This document shows positions 54,913 to 63,469 of a stretch of 64,000 bases of DNA, piece after piece. Each line of letters begins with the position of its first letter. Position 1 is the first letter of the stretch. Source of the stretch: Pseudomonas sp. RIT-PI-AD (GTDB lineage Bacteria; Pseudomonadota; Gammaproteobacteria; Pseudomonadales; Pseudomonadaceae); NCBI RefSeq assembly GCF_025642785.1, contig NZ_JANZKU010000017.1:46343-110342 (forward strand), in the 5' to 3' direction. Under the pieces are notes generated by a model that ran no database searches, was not told the DNA's origin, and saw only the letters and a program-made list of their open reading frames with translations. Both the position numbers and the translations under genes were made by a program.

Positions 54913-55449
54913 ATGAGCAGTCCAGCCAAGCCCGACGAACTCGCGATTCCCTATCAACTGCCCCAAGTGCCCTACATGTCCCCGGACATGGTGCATCCCG
55001 GCGTCATGACCCAATGGCTGGAGAACGACGACCTCTGGGTGCCGGTGACCCAGACCGTGTCCTTCAAGCCGCTGCTGCTCAGCGTCAGCGGTGGCTACTA
55101 CATCAACCTGCTGCGGGTGCGCCAGGCCGGCGTGCTCTCCCGTCACCGCCACACCGGCGGCGTGCATGCCCTGGTGCTCAAGGGCCGCTGGTACTACCTG
55201 GAGCACGACTGGATCGCCGAGGAAGGCTCCTTCGCCTTCGAGCCGCCGGGGGAGACCCACACCCTCTACGTGCCCGAGGACGTCGAGGAGATGATCACCT
55301 GGTTCCACGTGCAGGGCGGCTACACCTACGTCGACCCCCAGGGGGTCGCCGTGGGCTACGAAGACGTGTTCACCAAGCTGGAAACCGCGCGCCGGCACTA
55401 CCGGTCCATCGGCCTGCCGGACGATTACGTCGAGCGGTTCATCCGCTAG
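54913..55449 (+). CDS. Cupin dioxygenase, 2,4'-dihydroxyacetophenone dioxygenase family
   Basis: 178 residues, a single cupin. VRQAGVLSRHRHTGGVHALV gives the His pair and a further His, WYYLEHDWIAEEGSFAFEPP the Glu region and GETHTLYVP the last His. Related enzymes (2,4'-dihydroxyacetophenone dioxygenase, acetylacetone oxygenase) break C-C bonds next to carbonyls with Fe(II) and O2. It is in line with aceE, 183 bases downstream, so possibly in the same unit. A short-chain acid or oxo-acid product could feed the AceE paralogue, which is speculation. Confidence 0.85.
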   Translation: MSSPAKPDELAIPYQLPQVPYMSPDMVHPGVMTQWLENDDLWVPVTQTVSFKPLLLSVSGGYYINLLRVRQAGVLSRHRHTGGVHALVLKGRWYYLEHDWIAEEGSFAFEPPGETHTLYVPEDVEEMITWFHVQGGYTYVDPQGVAVGYEDVFTKLETARRHYRSIGLPDDYVERFIR

Positions 55450-55769
55450 GCGAGAAGTGCCGGCGCTCGGATGCTGGTTAAAAACAGGTTCGGAACGCTC
55501 ATTGACGGCACGTGGGCGCCCCTTCTTCGCCTGTTTTTGCCTGGCCTGACCTTCGCTCGGTGACGTTCGTACAGACTCCAGGGTCTGTCGAATGCGGGCG
55601 ACGCGCGAGTCGGGCCTTCGCCGCGGTTTCGACCCCGCCCCGGGCACGGGCGCGTTTCGTCCGCAGCCGGGCGCGGCGCGCTCGCCTCCGAGGCGACGGG
55701 CCCCCTGGCACGCGGAGCCCGGCGTGGCGCTGCTATGATCGGCGGTCCGAAGCTGAAGGCGGTGCAGGC
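55450..55769 (+). other. 320-base gene-free stretch before LysR
   Basis: Contains AAAAACAGG (55480-55488) and its reverse complement CCTGTTTTT (55530-55538), 41 bases apart, which can form a weak stem with a T run and may end the cupin transcript. No gene seen. Confidence 0.4.
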
Positions 55770-56687
55770 ATGGATCATTACTCGCAGTTGCTGGCGTTCA
55801 TCTGGGCCACCGAGCAGGGCAGCTTCTCCGCGGCGGCGCGGGCCCACGACCTGTCGCCTTCGGCCATCAGCAAACTGATTTCCCGGCTCGAGGACCGCCT
55901 GCAGGTGCGCCTGTTCCAACGCGGCGCGCGCAGCCTGTCGCTCACCGAGGAGGGCGCCGCCTACCTGCGCAGCGCCCGCGCGGTGGTGGAGGCGATGGCC
56001 GAGGCGGACTCCCTGGCCGAGGCGTTGCCGGCGCGGGTCGGCGGCACGCTGCGGATCCACACCATGGCCACCTTCGCCAAGCACCAGATCCTGCCCTGGC
56101 TGGATGATTTCCTCGATCGCTATCCGGGACTCGACGTGGAGTTGCAGCTCGGCGCGCAGTACCTGGACCAGTTCGACCAGGGCTTGGACCTGGCCATCCA
56201 CAGCGGCGTGCTGCCCAACTCGTCGCGCATCGCCCGGCGCATCGGCGAAAGCGAATGGCTGCTGTGCGCCTCGCCCGACTACCTGGCGCGACGCGGTACG
56301 CCCGGCCATCCGCAGGAACTGCTGGAGCACCGCTGTTTCAATTTCGGTTTCGACAGCCCTTGGAACACCTGGGCCTTCCGGGTCGAAGGGGAGATGCTCA
56401 GCGTGCCGGTGGTGGCCCGGGCGTCCTTCACCCAGGGCGATCTGCTGCGGGACATGGCGCTGTCCGGCGCCGGCATCGTCAAGCTGGCGGATTTCCACAT
56501 CGGCGCGGACATACGCGCGGGCAGGCTGGTCCCGTTGTTGCGGGGGTTCGGCAGCGGGGCGACCGAGCCGATCTACCTGGTCTACGCCAACCGCAAGCAC
56601 TTGAGCCCACGGATCAAGGTATTCCGGGATTTCCTCGAGGCGCGCATGCGGCGTTCGCCCTGGGGGCTGCCGGCGGAGATGACCTAG
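55770..56687 (+). CDS. LysR-family transcriptional regulator
   Basis: 305 residues. MDHYSQLLAFIWATEQGSFS opens a helix-turn-helix with AARAHDLSPSAISKLISRLE, and RLFQRGARSLSLTEEG follows. The effector domain (about 90-300) is normal; it belongs to the CrgA-like group. The ATG at 55770 matches the family start; an ORF to 55512 has no support. Its target is unclear: it is in line with the cupin gene and convergent with the XRE regulator. Confidence 0.9.
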   Translation: MDHYSQLLAFIWATEQGSFSAAARAHDLSPSAISKLISRLEDRLQVRLFQRGARSLSLTEEGAAYLRSARAVVEAMAEADSLAEALPARVGGTLRIHTMATFAKHQILPWLDDFLDRYPGLDVELQLGAQYLDQFDQGLDLAIHSGVLPNSSRIARRIGESEWLLCASPDYLARRGTPGHPQELLEHRCFNFGFDSPWNTWAFRVEGEMLSVPVVARASFTQGDLLRDMALSGAGIVKLADFHIGADIRAGRLVPLLRGFGSGATEPIYLVYANRKHLSPRIKVFRDFLEARMRRSPWGLPAEMT

Positions 56688-56751
56688 GGCCGCCCCGCCT
56701 GCGCCCGACGAATGGGTCTGGCGCCGGCGATGCGGGCGCGCCGCCCGGGGA

Positions 56752-57357
56752 TCAGAAGGTCGGCGGCGATACCGCGCTGACCACCACGCACTCTTCGTCG
56801 AAGGGGTTGCGCATGCGGTGCGGCAGGCGGCTGTCGAAGTAGTAGGCGTCGCCGGTCTCGAGGATCCGCGTTTCCTCGCCGACGGTCATCTCCAGGCGGC
56901 CCTTGACCACCACGCCGCCTTCCTCGGCCTCGTGGGCATAGAGCTCGCAGCCGGTGTCGGCGCCGGGGGCATAGCGCTCGTGGAGGATCATCATCGAGCT
57001 GTTGACCAGGTTGGCGCCCACCTGGCGGTAGGAGAGCGAGGTGCCATCCGCCAGCTCAACCAGTTCGTCGGCCTTGTAGAAGACCGCGCGATCGAGCACG
57101 TCCGAGTCGGAGAAGAAGCTGCTCAGGGTGACGTTGAGTGGTTCCAGCAGGCGTTTCAGCACGCTGATCGAGGGGCTGGAGTTGTCCCGTTCGATCAGCG
57201 AGATGTTCGGGTGGGAGACTCCGCTGAGTTCAGCCAGGCCACGGATGGACAGGCCTCGGGCCTGGCGCAGGGTCTTCAGGCGCGCGCCCACGGAGAGCGC
57301 CGGTTCCGCCGCTTTGTCGACCTGCGCGACGGGAGTGGATTCGATGGCTGCGGACAT
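56752..57357 (-). CDS. XRE-family regulator with C-terminal cupin (PuuR-like)
   Basis: 201 residues. The helix-turn-helix (about 24-78) includes LKTLRQARGLSIRGLAELSG and VSHPNISLIERDNSSPSISV; the cupin (about 110-198) includes GCELYAHEAEEGGVVVKGRL and ETGDAYYFDSRLPHRM. This is the architecture of PuuR/PauR regulators of polyamine and related amine catabolism. It faces a polyamine-type binding protein and a class III aminotransferase, so it probably controls them through the palindrome at 57678-57703. GAGAAGACTGAG precedes the ATG. Confidence 0.92.
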   Translation of the reverse strand: MSAAIESTPVAQVDKAAEPALSVGARLKTLRQARGLSIRGLAELSGVSHPNISLIERDNSSPSISVLKRLLEPLNVTLSSFFSDSDVLDRAVFYKADELVELADGTSLSYRQVGANLVNSSMMILHERYAPGADTGCELYAHEAEEGGVVVKGRLEMTVGEETRILETGDAYYFDSRLPHRMRNPFDEECVVVSAVSPPTF

Positions 57358-57731
57358 CTCAGTCTTCTCGTTCCTTGGCACGGCTACCCACTGACAACGG
57401 TATCCGCCCGCCGATACGGCGAGCGCGAACAGGCGGCATCCTAGCACAGGGAGGAGCTGCGCCTTTTCGCTACAGCGGCGTGGATGGCGCACCCGGGCAG
57501 GGCGGCACGGGCGTGGAAACCACCCAGGCACAGGAGCGACGGCATTCGCTGCGATGCGTCCGCGGGGCGGCGTCATCGGCCGAAACGGACCCGTGCAAAA
57601 CCATCGCGGACCCTGGAAGGCGGGCGATTCCGGGGAAAACCCCGGGCTGTGAAAAAAGACTTGCTGCCGGTCGGTGCGCGGTGGTAAAAATTTTTACCAC
57701 CGCTGCCACCCCCACTGCGCTGAGGATAAAA
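57358..57731. other. 374-base divergent promoter region
   Basis: It separates the XRE-cupin gene and the binding-protein gene and holds the 26-bp palindrome near its right end. No other gene or clear signal seen in the left 300 bases. Confidence 0.55.
57678..57703. promoter_or_regulatory. 26-bp perfect palindrome, likely operator of the XRE-cupin regulator
   Basis: GCGGTGGTAAAAA is followed at once by its exact reverse complement. It lies 28 bases before the binding-protein ATG. TTGCTG (57661-57666) and TAAAAA (57685-57690, spacing 18) may be the promoter it covers. The length and symmetry suit a dimeric helix-turn-helix regulator such as the adjacent XRE-cupin protein. Confidence 0.72.
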
Positions 57732-58784
57732 ATGCACAAATCGAGCCGTACTCTCATCTCCCTGGGTTTCGCCTTGTCGACCCTGACGCTGGCCCAGACC
57801 GTCGCCGCCCGCGACCTCACCGTGGTCTCCTGGGGCGGCAACTTCCAGGATGCGCAGCGGGACATCTTCTTCATCCCCTTCGGCAAGCAGACCGGCAAGA
57901 CCGTGCTCGATCAAAGCTGGGACGGCGGCGTCGGCGTGCTCGACGCCAAGGTGCGGGTGGGCGATCCCAACTGGGACGTGGTCGAGGTGGAGTCCGAGGA
58001 CCTGGCCCTGGGCTGCGAATCCGGTCTCTACGAGAAGATCGACTGGGCCAAGGTCGGCGACCGGAAGGATTTCCTCCCGGAGGCCGTGCACGAGTGCGGG
58101 GTCGGCGCCATCGTCTGGAACACCGGGCTGACCTACGACGGCAATCGCCTGAAGGACGGCCCGACCTCCTGGGCGGATTTCTGGGACCTGAAGAAATTCC
58201 CCGGCAAGCGCGGCCTGCGCAAGGGCCCCAAGTACGCCCTGGAGTTCGCCCTGCTCGCCGATGGCGTCGAGGCCAAGGACGTCTATTCGGTGCTGAGCAC
58301 CCCGCAGGGGGTGGACCGCGCCTTCAACAAGCTCAACCAGATCAAGCCGAGCATCGTCTGGTGGGAAGCCGGCGCCCAGCCCTTGCAGATGCTCTCCGCC
58401 GGCGACGTGGTGATGAGCTCCGCCTACAACGGCCGGATCAGCGGCTTCAACCGCAACGAGGGCAAGAACTTCAAGCTGGTCTGGAAGGGCAGCGTCTCGG
58501 CGGTGGATTCCTGGGTGGTGCTCAAGGGCAGCGCCAACAAGGACCTGGCGATGGACTTCATCGGCTATGCGAGCAAGCCGGAGAACCAGGCCAAGCTGCC
58601 GCCCTACATCGCCTACGGCCTGACCAACACCAAGGCCAACGTCCTGGTGCCGGCGGAATTGCGCGCCGAATTGCCGACCACGCCGGAGAACATGGCCGAG
58701 GCGCTGCCGCTGAACGTGGATTTCTGGGTCGAGAACATCGAGCCGCTGACCCAGCGCTTCAACGCCTGGATCGCCCAGAAGTGA
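57732..58784 (+). CDS. Polyamine-type ABC transporter substrate-binding protein
   Basis: 350 residues. A signal peptide (LISLGFALSTLTLAQTVAA, cut near 25) is followed by RDLTVVSWGGNFQDAQRDIF, the PotD/PotF-like start, and the bilobed solute-binding fold (WWEAGAQPLQMLSAGDVVMS, NFWVEN-like end). It captures a small charged organic solute in the periplasm. The permease and ATPase genes are not in the window. It is 100 bases before the aminotransferase gene and downstream of the palindrome. Confidence 0.9.
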   Translation: MHKSSRTLISLGFALSTLTLAQTVAARDLTVVSWGGNFQDAQRDIFFIPFGKQTGKTVLDQSWDGGVGVLDAKVRVGDPNWDVVEVESEDLALGCESGLYEKIDWAKVGDRKDFLPEAVHECGVGAIVWNTGLTYDGNRLKDGPTSWADFWDLKKFPGKRGLRKGPKYALEFALLADGVEAKDVYSVLSTPQGVDRAFNKLNQIKPSIVWWEAGAQPLQMLSAGDVVMSSAYNGRISGFNRNEGKNFKLVWKGSVSAVDSWVVLKGSANKDLAMDFIGYASKPENQAKLPPYIAYGLTNTKANVLVPAELRAELPTTPENMAEALPLNVDFWVENIEPLTQRFNAWIAQK

Positions 58785-58884
58785 GCCCTGGCGGCCGCCC
58801 GGCGCGACAGGCCGGGCGCCGCCACGGATGAGCCGATGCCGGGCCGGATGGCCCGGTACGCCTGTACAGTTTTCAGGAGAGCCC

Positions 58885-60132
58885 ATGTCCAATTTGGTTG
58901 GCGACGTATCCAGTGCCGCCAGAATCCTCCCCGATCTCGACGGGGAGAAACTGTTCATCCAGCGCGGGGAGGGCGCATACCTCTGGGATGCCCGGGGCCG
59001 CCGCTACATCGATACCGCCCTGGGCTTCGGTGCCGTGCTGGTCGGGCACTCGGAGCCGGGAATCGTCGCCGGCGTGGCCGGGGCCCTGCAGGACGCCGCC
59101 GCGCCTTCCTGGGCCCACGTCCGCGAGCACGGCGCGGCGCGGGCCCTGGCGGCCCACACCGGCGCGCTGGACAAGGTGATCTTCACCAATTCCGGGAGCG
59201 AGGCGGTGCACCTGGCCTGCCGCGCGGCGCGGGCCTACACCGGCCGCGGACGGATCGCCAAGATGGCCGCGGGGTTCGACGGCTGGTTCGACGAGGTGGC
59301 GTTCGGCAACGTCAATTCCGCCGAGGCCCTGTTCGATCCGCAACGGCGTCCCACCACCGAGCGCACCACCTTGCTGCGCTACAACGATTTCGCCGATGTC
59401 GAGCGCCTGTTCGCCGAGCACCACGACATCGCCGCGGTGCTGCTGGAACCGATGCTGGCCAACGCCGGCTGCATCATGCCGGCGCCCGGCTACCTGAAGC
59501 ACGTGCAGGCGGTTGCCCACGCCCACGGCGCGCTGCTGATCTGCGACGAAGTGCTGATGGGCTTCCGCCTGTATCCGGGCCTCGCCGGCCTGCGCGAGGG
59601 GCTGAGCCCGGACCTGGCCACGGTGGGCAAGGCGATCGGCAACGGCGTGCCGGTTTCGGCGTTGCTGGGGCGCGCGGCGATCCTCGCCGGTTTCGAAGAA
59701 GGCCGCGTGTTACGTGGCGGCACCTTCAGCGGCAACCCCATGGCCTGCGCGGCGGTCACCCACACCCTGGAACGCCTCGACGCCGCCGACTATCCGCGCC
59801 TGATCGCCCGCGGCGACGCCCTGCGCCGCTCCATCGAAGCCTCCTTCCGGGCCCAGGGCCTGGCGTTGTCCACCAGCGGCTACGGCAACGTCTTCGGCCT
59901 CTGGCCCGGGACAGAGGCGCCCACCTGCTACGAGCAGGCGGCCCAGATCGCCGATCCGCTGTTCTCCACCGCCCTGCACCTGGCGTTGCGCCGTGCCGGC
60001 GTGCTGGCGATGCCGTCGCCCTATGGGCGCATCTACCTGTCATTCGCCCACACGGATGCGGTGGTCGAGGAGATGCGCGGCGCATTCGACGACGCGGCGC
60101 GGGAACTGGCCAGCACCTTTCGCCACGGCTGA
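58885..60132 (+). CDS. Class III aminotransferase (glutamate-1-semialdehyde aminomutase-like)
   Basis: 415 residues. PLP-binding signature LLICDEVLMGFRLYPGLAGL, and Lys in LATVGKAIGNGVPVSALLG as the Schiff-base residue (about 270). FTNSGSEAVHLACRAARAYT is the phosphate-binding region. The GSA-aminomutase-like group also contains amine and omega-amino-acid transaminases. With a polyamine-type binding protein and a PuuR-like regulator next to it, it probably deaminates the imported amine. AGGAGAGCCC precedes the ATG. Confidence 0.9.
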   Translation: MSNLVGDVSSAARILPDLDGEKLFIQRGEGAYLWDARGRRYIDTALGFGAVLVGHSEPGIVAGVAGALQDAAAPSWAHVREHGAARALAAHTGALDKVIFTNSGSEAVHLACRAARAYTGRGRIAKMAAGFDGWFDEVAFGNVNSAEALFDPQRRPTTERTTLLRYNDFADVERLFAEHHDIAAVLLEPMLANAGCIMPAPGYLKHVQAVAHAHGALLICDEVLMGFRLYPGLAGLREGLSPDLATVGKAIGNGVPVSALLGRAAILAGFEEGRVLRGGTFSGNPMACAAVTHTLERLDAADYPRLIARGDALRRSIEASFRAQGLALSTSGYGNVFGLWPGTEAPTCYEQAAQIADPLFSTALHLALRRAGVLAMPSPYGRIYLSFAHTDAVVEEMRGAFDDAARELASTFRHG

Positions 60133-60583
60133 GCACGCGCGCCGCCACCGCCCGCGAACGGATGGCGCGGGCAGAGGAGCTGTCTCGGAGCACTCCTAAA
60201 AGGGGGGCGCGGGCGACCGATTCGCTGGCGTTGCGAGCCGTCCCGTGGGCTCCCGTGGCGGCGTGGGGCGGATGCAGACGGTCTCGCAGCCTCAAGGGCG
60301 GATACGCGTATCCCCCTCGGAGAGGTCGCGGGGGGCTCCAGAGCGACTTCAAGACATCGACACCCTCGCGAGCACAGGGCACTCGTCCGCCGACCGCGGG
60401 CATCGGCGCCCGAGAGCGGGGCAGAGTCGATGGTCGAGGAATGGGAGAGGGGAGCGCGCTAACGGCAATCCCGGCAGTCGCGGAGTCGCAGGCCGTTGGA
60501 GAAAAGCACGCGTGCGGCTGCTGGGGCGCCGTCGAAGAAGCCCACGGGCCGCGCCGAAGGTGCGCGCGGCCCGGGCGTCGAGG
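60133..60583. other. 451-base gene-free stretch
   Basis: Lies between the convergent aminotransferase and TPM genes. It has a GGATACGCGTATCC palindrome (60300-60313) and a stem GGGCCGCGC/GCGCGGCCC (60546-60572) just past the TPM stop, a possible terminator without T run. No gene seen. Confidence 0.45.
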
Positions 60584-61201
60584 TTAGGGCAGGATCACCA
60601 GCCGGTCCGGCAGTTCGTTGCGGGCATGGGTGGCCGGCACGTGCCGCTTGAGGTGCTCGCCGCAGGCTTCGATGCAGGCGAGGAAGCCCTGCAGGGTATC
60701 GCCCCGGCGCACGGCCGTGGTGAAGGTGTCGACGATGGCGGCCCAGGTGTCGTCGGCGAGACGGCTGGAAATCCCCCGATCCACCAGGATTTCCACGTAG
60801 CGCTCGGCCTCGGACACGAAGATCAGCACCCCGGTGCCGCCCTCGGTGTGGTGCAGCTTGAGCTCGAGGAACTGCCGCCGCGCCAGGTTGGCCGCCCGCC
60901 AATGGCGCACCGAGCGCGGGATCAGGTGCGAGGTGACGGCGGGGATCTTGAACGCCAGCCCGAGCACGATGAAGGTGAGCCATTGCGCCACCACCAACTG
61001 GTGGGCGTTCAGCCAGAGCGGGTAATAGTTGAGGAGACCCGGCACCAGCAGGGCGAGCAGTCCCGCCCAGAGCAACGGGATGTAGGTGTAGTCGTCGGCG
61101 CGGGCGGCGAGTACCGTGACCAGCTCGGCGTCGGTTTCCCGTTCGATTCGCGCGATGGCCTCGGCGACCCGTTGCTGGTCGCTTTCGCTCAATAGACTCA
61201 T
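60584..61201 (-). CDS. TPM-domain membrane protein
   Basis: 205 residues. MSLLSESDQQRVAEAIARIE and RETDAELVTVLAARAD form the start of the TPM fold. Two membrane helices (IPLLWAGLLALLVPGLL and VAQWLTFIVLGLAFKIP) separate it from the second half, HHTEGGTGVLIFVSEAERYV and LVDRGISSRLADDTWAAIVD. TPM proteins include a plant thylakoid acid phosphatase; bacterial roles are uncertain. It is third in an operon with TPM and LemA genes, 25 bases after the previous stop. Confidence 0.85.
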   Translation of the reverse strand: MSLLSESDQQRVAEAIARIERETDAELVTVLAARADDYTYIPLLWAGLLALLVPGLLNYYPLWLNAHQLVVAQWLTFIVLGLAFKIPAVTSHLIPRSVRHWRAANLARRQFLELKLHHTEGGTGVLIFVSEAERYVEILVDRGISSRLADDTWAAIVDTFTTAVRRGDTLQGFLACIEACGEHLKRHVPATHARNELPDRLVILP

Positions 61202-61226
61202 GGGTTTCTTCGCATCCTTCCTCGGT

Positions 61227-61988
61227 TCACCAGCCACCGGAAGCACCGCCGCCGCCGAAGCTGCCGCCGCCTCCACCGAAACCGCCGCCGCCGAAGCCGC
61301 CACCCGAGGACCGTCCGCCGCCGCCCAATAGGCCGCCGAGAATCGCCCCGGTGAGGATCGAGCGTCCACCGCCGCCGCCCCTGCCGCCTCCACCGCCGCC
61401 GCGGAGCATCAGCATCACCAGGATGAACAGCACGAAGAAGGCGAAGCCCGGCACCCGTTGCTTGTCGGGGTGGGCTGCGGCGTGTCGTTCGGGCTGCGCC
61501 AGCGGGTCGCCGCCGAGCACCTGCAGGATGGCGCCGACACCCTCACGGATGCCGGCCGGGTAGTCGCCGCGACGGAACGCCGGGACGATCACGCTGTTGA
61601 TGATGACCGCGGACTGCGCATCGGTCAGGCGGTCTTCCAGGCCGTAGCCCACCTCAATGCGCACCTTACGGTCGTCGCGGACGACGATCAGCAGGGCGCC
61701 GTTGTCCTTGCCCTTCTGCCCGATGCCCCAGTGGCGCCCGAGCTGGTAGCCATAGTCCTCGAGGCTGTCGCCTTGCAGGCTGGGCAGGGTGACCACCACC
61801 ACCTGTTCGCCGGTGGCCTGTTCGTGGGCTTCCAGGCTCTGGGTCAGGCTGGCTTGCGTCTGGGCGTCGAGCAATCCGGCTTCGTCGACGACCCGACCGC
61901 TGAGCGCGGGGAAGGTCGGCGCGGCCTCGGCCAGCAGGGTGCCGGCCCATAGCAGCAGGACCAGAGGCAGGCCCAGCCATTGCTTCAT
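61227..61988 (-). CDS. YgcG-like TPM-domain protein with glycine-rich tail
   Basis: 253 residues. A signal peptide (WLGLPLVLLLWAGTLLAEAA) is followed by the TPM domain (about 27-150: GRVVDEAGLLDAQTQASLTQ, GKDNGALLIVVRDDRKVRIE, VGYGLEDRLTDAQSAVII), a membrane helix (FAFFVLFILVMLML) and a long Gly/Ser-rich tail like YgcG. The repeated glycine codons form a low-complexity stretch from 61240 to 61400. The ATG overlaps the LemA stop by four bases. Confidence 0.92.
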   Translation of the reverse strand: MKQWLGLPLVLLLWAGTLLAEAAPTFPALSGRVVDEAGLLDAQTQASLTQSLEAHEQATGEQVVVVTLPSLQGDSLEDYGYQLGRHWGIGQKGKDNGALLIVVRDDRKVRIEVGYGLEDRLTDAQSAVIINSVIVPAFRRGDYPAGIREGVGAILQVLGGDPLAQPERHAAAHPDKQRVPGFAFFVLFILVMLMLRGGGGGGRGGGGGRSILTGAILGGLLGGGGRSSGGGFGGGGFGGGGGSFGGGGASGGW

Positions 61989-62596
61989 TCGAAGCTCACG
62001 CGCGGCGCCTGCTCGGCGTTCGGTGCGGTGGCCTTGAAGTTCTCCCGTACCTTCATGTCGCGGTACAGGGTCATCTGCCAGAGCCGGCCGGGGAAGGTAC
62101 GGATCTCGGTGTTGTAGCGTTCGACGGAAGCGATGAAGTCGCGACGCGCCACGGCGATGCGGTTCTCGGTGCCTTCCAGCTGCGATTGCAGGGCCAGGAA
62201 GTTCTGGTTGGACTTCAGGTCCGGATAGCGCTCGGACACCACCATCAGGCGACTCAGGGCGCCACTCAGTTGCTGCTGGGCCTGGTCGAATTGCTGCAGT
62301 TTCTGCGGGTCGTCCAGGGTGCTGGCGTCCACCTGGATCGAGGTGGCCTTGGCCCGCGCCTCGATCACCTTGGTCAGGGTGTCCTGTTCCTGCTTGGCGT
62401 AGCCCTTCACGGTCTCCACCAGATTGGGGATCAGGTCGGCGCGGCGCTGATACTGGTTCTCCACCTGCGCCCAGGCCGATTTCACCTGCTCGTCGTACTG
62501 CGGGATTTCGTTCACCCCGCAACCCGACAGCAGCATCGAGAGGAACAGGAAAACGACCAGCTTGGCGTTGGCCAGAGTGGGCAGTTGGGTTCGCAT
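61985..62596 (-). CDS. LemA-family lipoprotein
   Basis: 203 residues. LVVFLFLSMLLSGCGVN is a lipoprotein signal with Cys32 in a lipobox-like LLSGC. The LemA core follows, starting YDEQVKSAWAQVENQYQRRA and DLIPNLVETVKGYAKQEQDT, a long coiled-coil helix. The RTFPGRLWQMTLY motif near the end is typical. LemA/TPM pairs are widespread and of unknown function, perhaps envelope maintenance. AAGGACT precedes ATG 62596; an extended ORF to 62635 is unlikely. Confidence 0.93.
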   Translation of the reverse strand: MRTQLPTLANAKLVVFLFLSMLLSGCGVNEIPQYDEQVKSAWAQVENQYQRRADLIPNLVETVKGYAKQEQDTLTKVIEARAKATSIQVDASTLDDPQKLQQFDQAQQQLSGALSRLMVVSERYPDLKSNQNFLALQSQLEGTENRIAVARRDFIASVERYNTEIRTFPGRLWQMTLYRDMKVRENFKATAPNAEQAPRVSFE

Positions 62597-62944
62597 GGCA
62601 AGTCCTTGAGCAGAGTGTCGCGATAATCCCGGCAAGCGGCACCGGGTTGGTTGTTCGTCTTAGAAGGGGCAGGCGCGTCCAGAGTTCAGCCCGCCGGCGG
62701 AGACCGTTCGAGCCGAGCCCGTCGTAGAAAGGTTTCCATCGGGGCGCATCGCTCCCGCCGCTCCCGCTCCACGCAGCCATGGCACGACTCGACAGCCACC
62801 ACAGCGGTTGCGCTCCGCTAAAAGCGGCGCCCTCGGGACCGGGTCGCACCGCGCCCGCCTGGTGGCTCGCGCTCGACCGACGCCTGAAACCAAAGAGCAC
62901 CGGCGCGGCGTTCGGCCGGGCGGAGCCCGGTCCACGCGGGAGGG
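62597..62944 (-). other. 348-base gene-free stretch
   Basis: Between the LemA gene and the NadR-like gene, both on the minus strand. It should hold the LemA operon promoter; no clear boxes or gene could be chosen. Confidence 0.4.
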
Positions 62945-63469
62945 CTATTCCGCCAACAGCCGCTCGACCGCGTCGAAGGCTTGTCGTTGCCGATCCGGCC
63001 AGTCGCCGCCGATTTCCTGGAACGGTTGCCCGTGGCGCAGCAGCCAGTCCTTGCAGGCGCGATGGAAGGCCTGGCGTTCGTCGAGGCCGGGTTGGCAGCG
63101 TTGCCCGTCATCGATCCAGGACACGCCGTCCGGGGACAGCAGCAGGTGCAGGTCGTAGCGGCGGGCGAGCAGCGCCGGTTCGATCCAGGCCGGGCAGGCG
63201 CCGAACAGCAGCCGGCTCCAGAGCAGATTGCTCAGCAGGTGGGTATCCAGCAGGAGTAGGGACGGCGCCTCGGCGCGGGCGGCGTCTTCCCAGGCCAACT
63301 GGCCCTCGGCGATCGCCGGGATATCGGCATAGGTGGTGTCGCGTGCCTGGGTGTCGATGAAGTGGCGGACGTATTCGTCGACCACCCGGCCGCCGAAACG
63401 GGCTTGCAGGCGCGCCGCCAGCCAGCTCTTGCCGCTGGATTCGGGGCCTGTGAGCACCACCACCTTCAC
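62945..63469 (-). CDS. NadR-like AAA/P-loop ATPase (ribosylnicotinamide kinase-like)
   Basis: 174 residues. The Walker A motif VLTGPESSGKSWLA (5-18) is the NadR kinase-type P-loop; DEYVRHFIDTQ, LLLLDTHLLSNLLWSRLLFG and DGQRCQPGLDERQAFH follow as in the C-terminal kinase domain of NadR. It probably phosphorylates nicotinamide riboside or a related nucleoside brought in by the PnuC-like protein. GTG start at 63469 overlaps the PnuC stop (GTGA), so the two are co-translated. Confidence 0.88.
   Translation of the reverse strand: MKVVVLTGPESSGKSWLAARLQARFGGRVVDEYVRHFIDTQARDTTYADIPAIAEGQLAWEDAARAEAPSLLLLDTHLLSNLLWSRLLFGACPAWIEPALLARRYDLHLLLSPDGVSWIDDGQRCQPGLDERQAFHRACKDWLLRHGQPFQEIGGDWPDRQRQAFDAVERLLAE

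Noticed and set aside
61240..61400. Apparent short tandem repeat
   Set aside because: It is the run of glycine codons in the YgcG-like protein's tail, not a separate repeat element.
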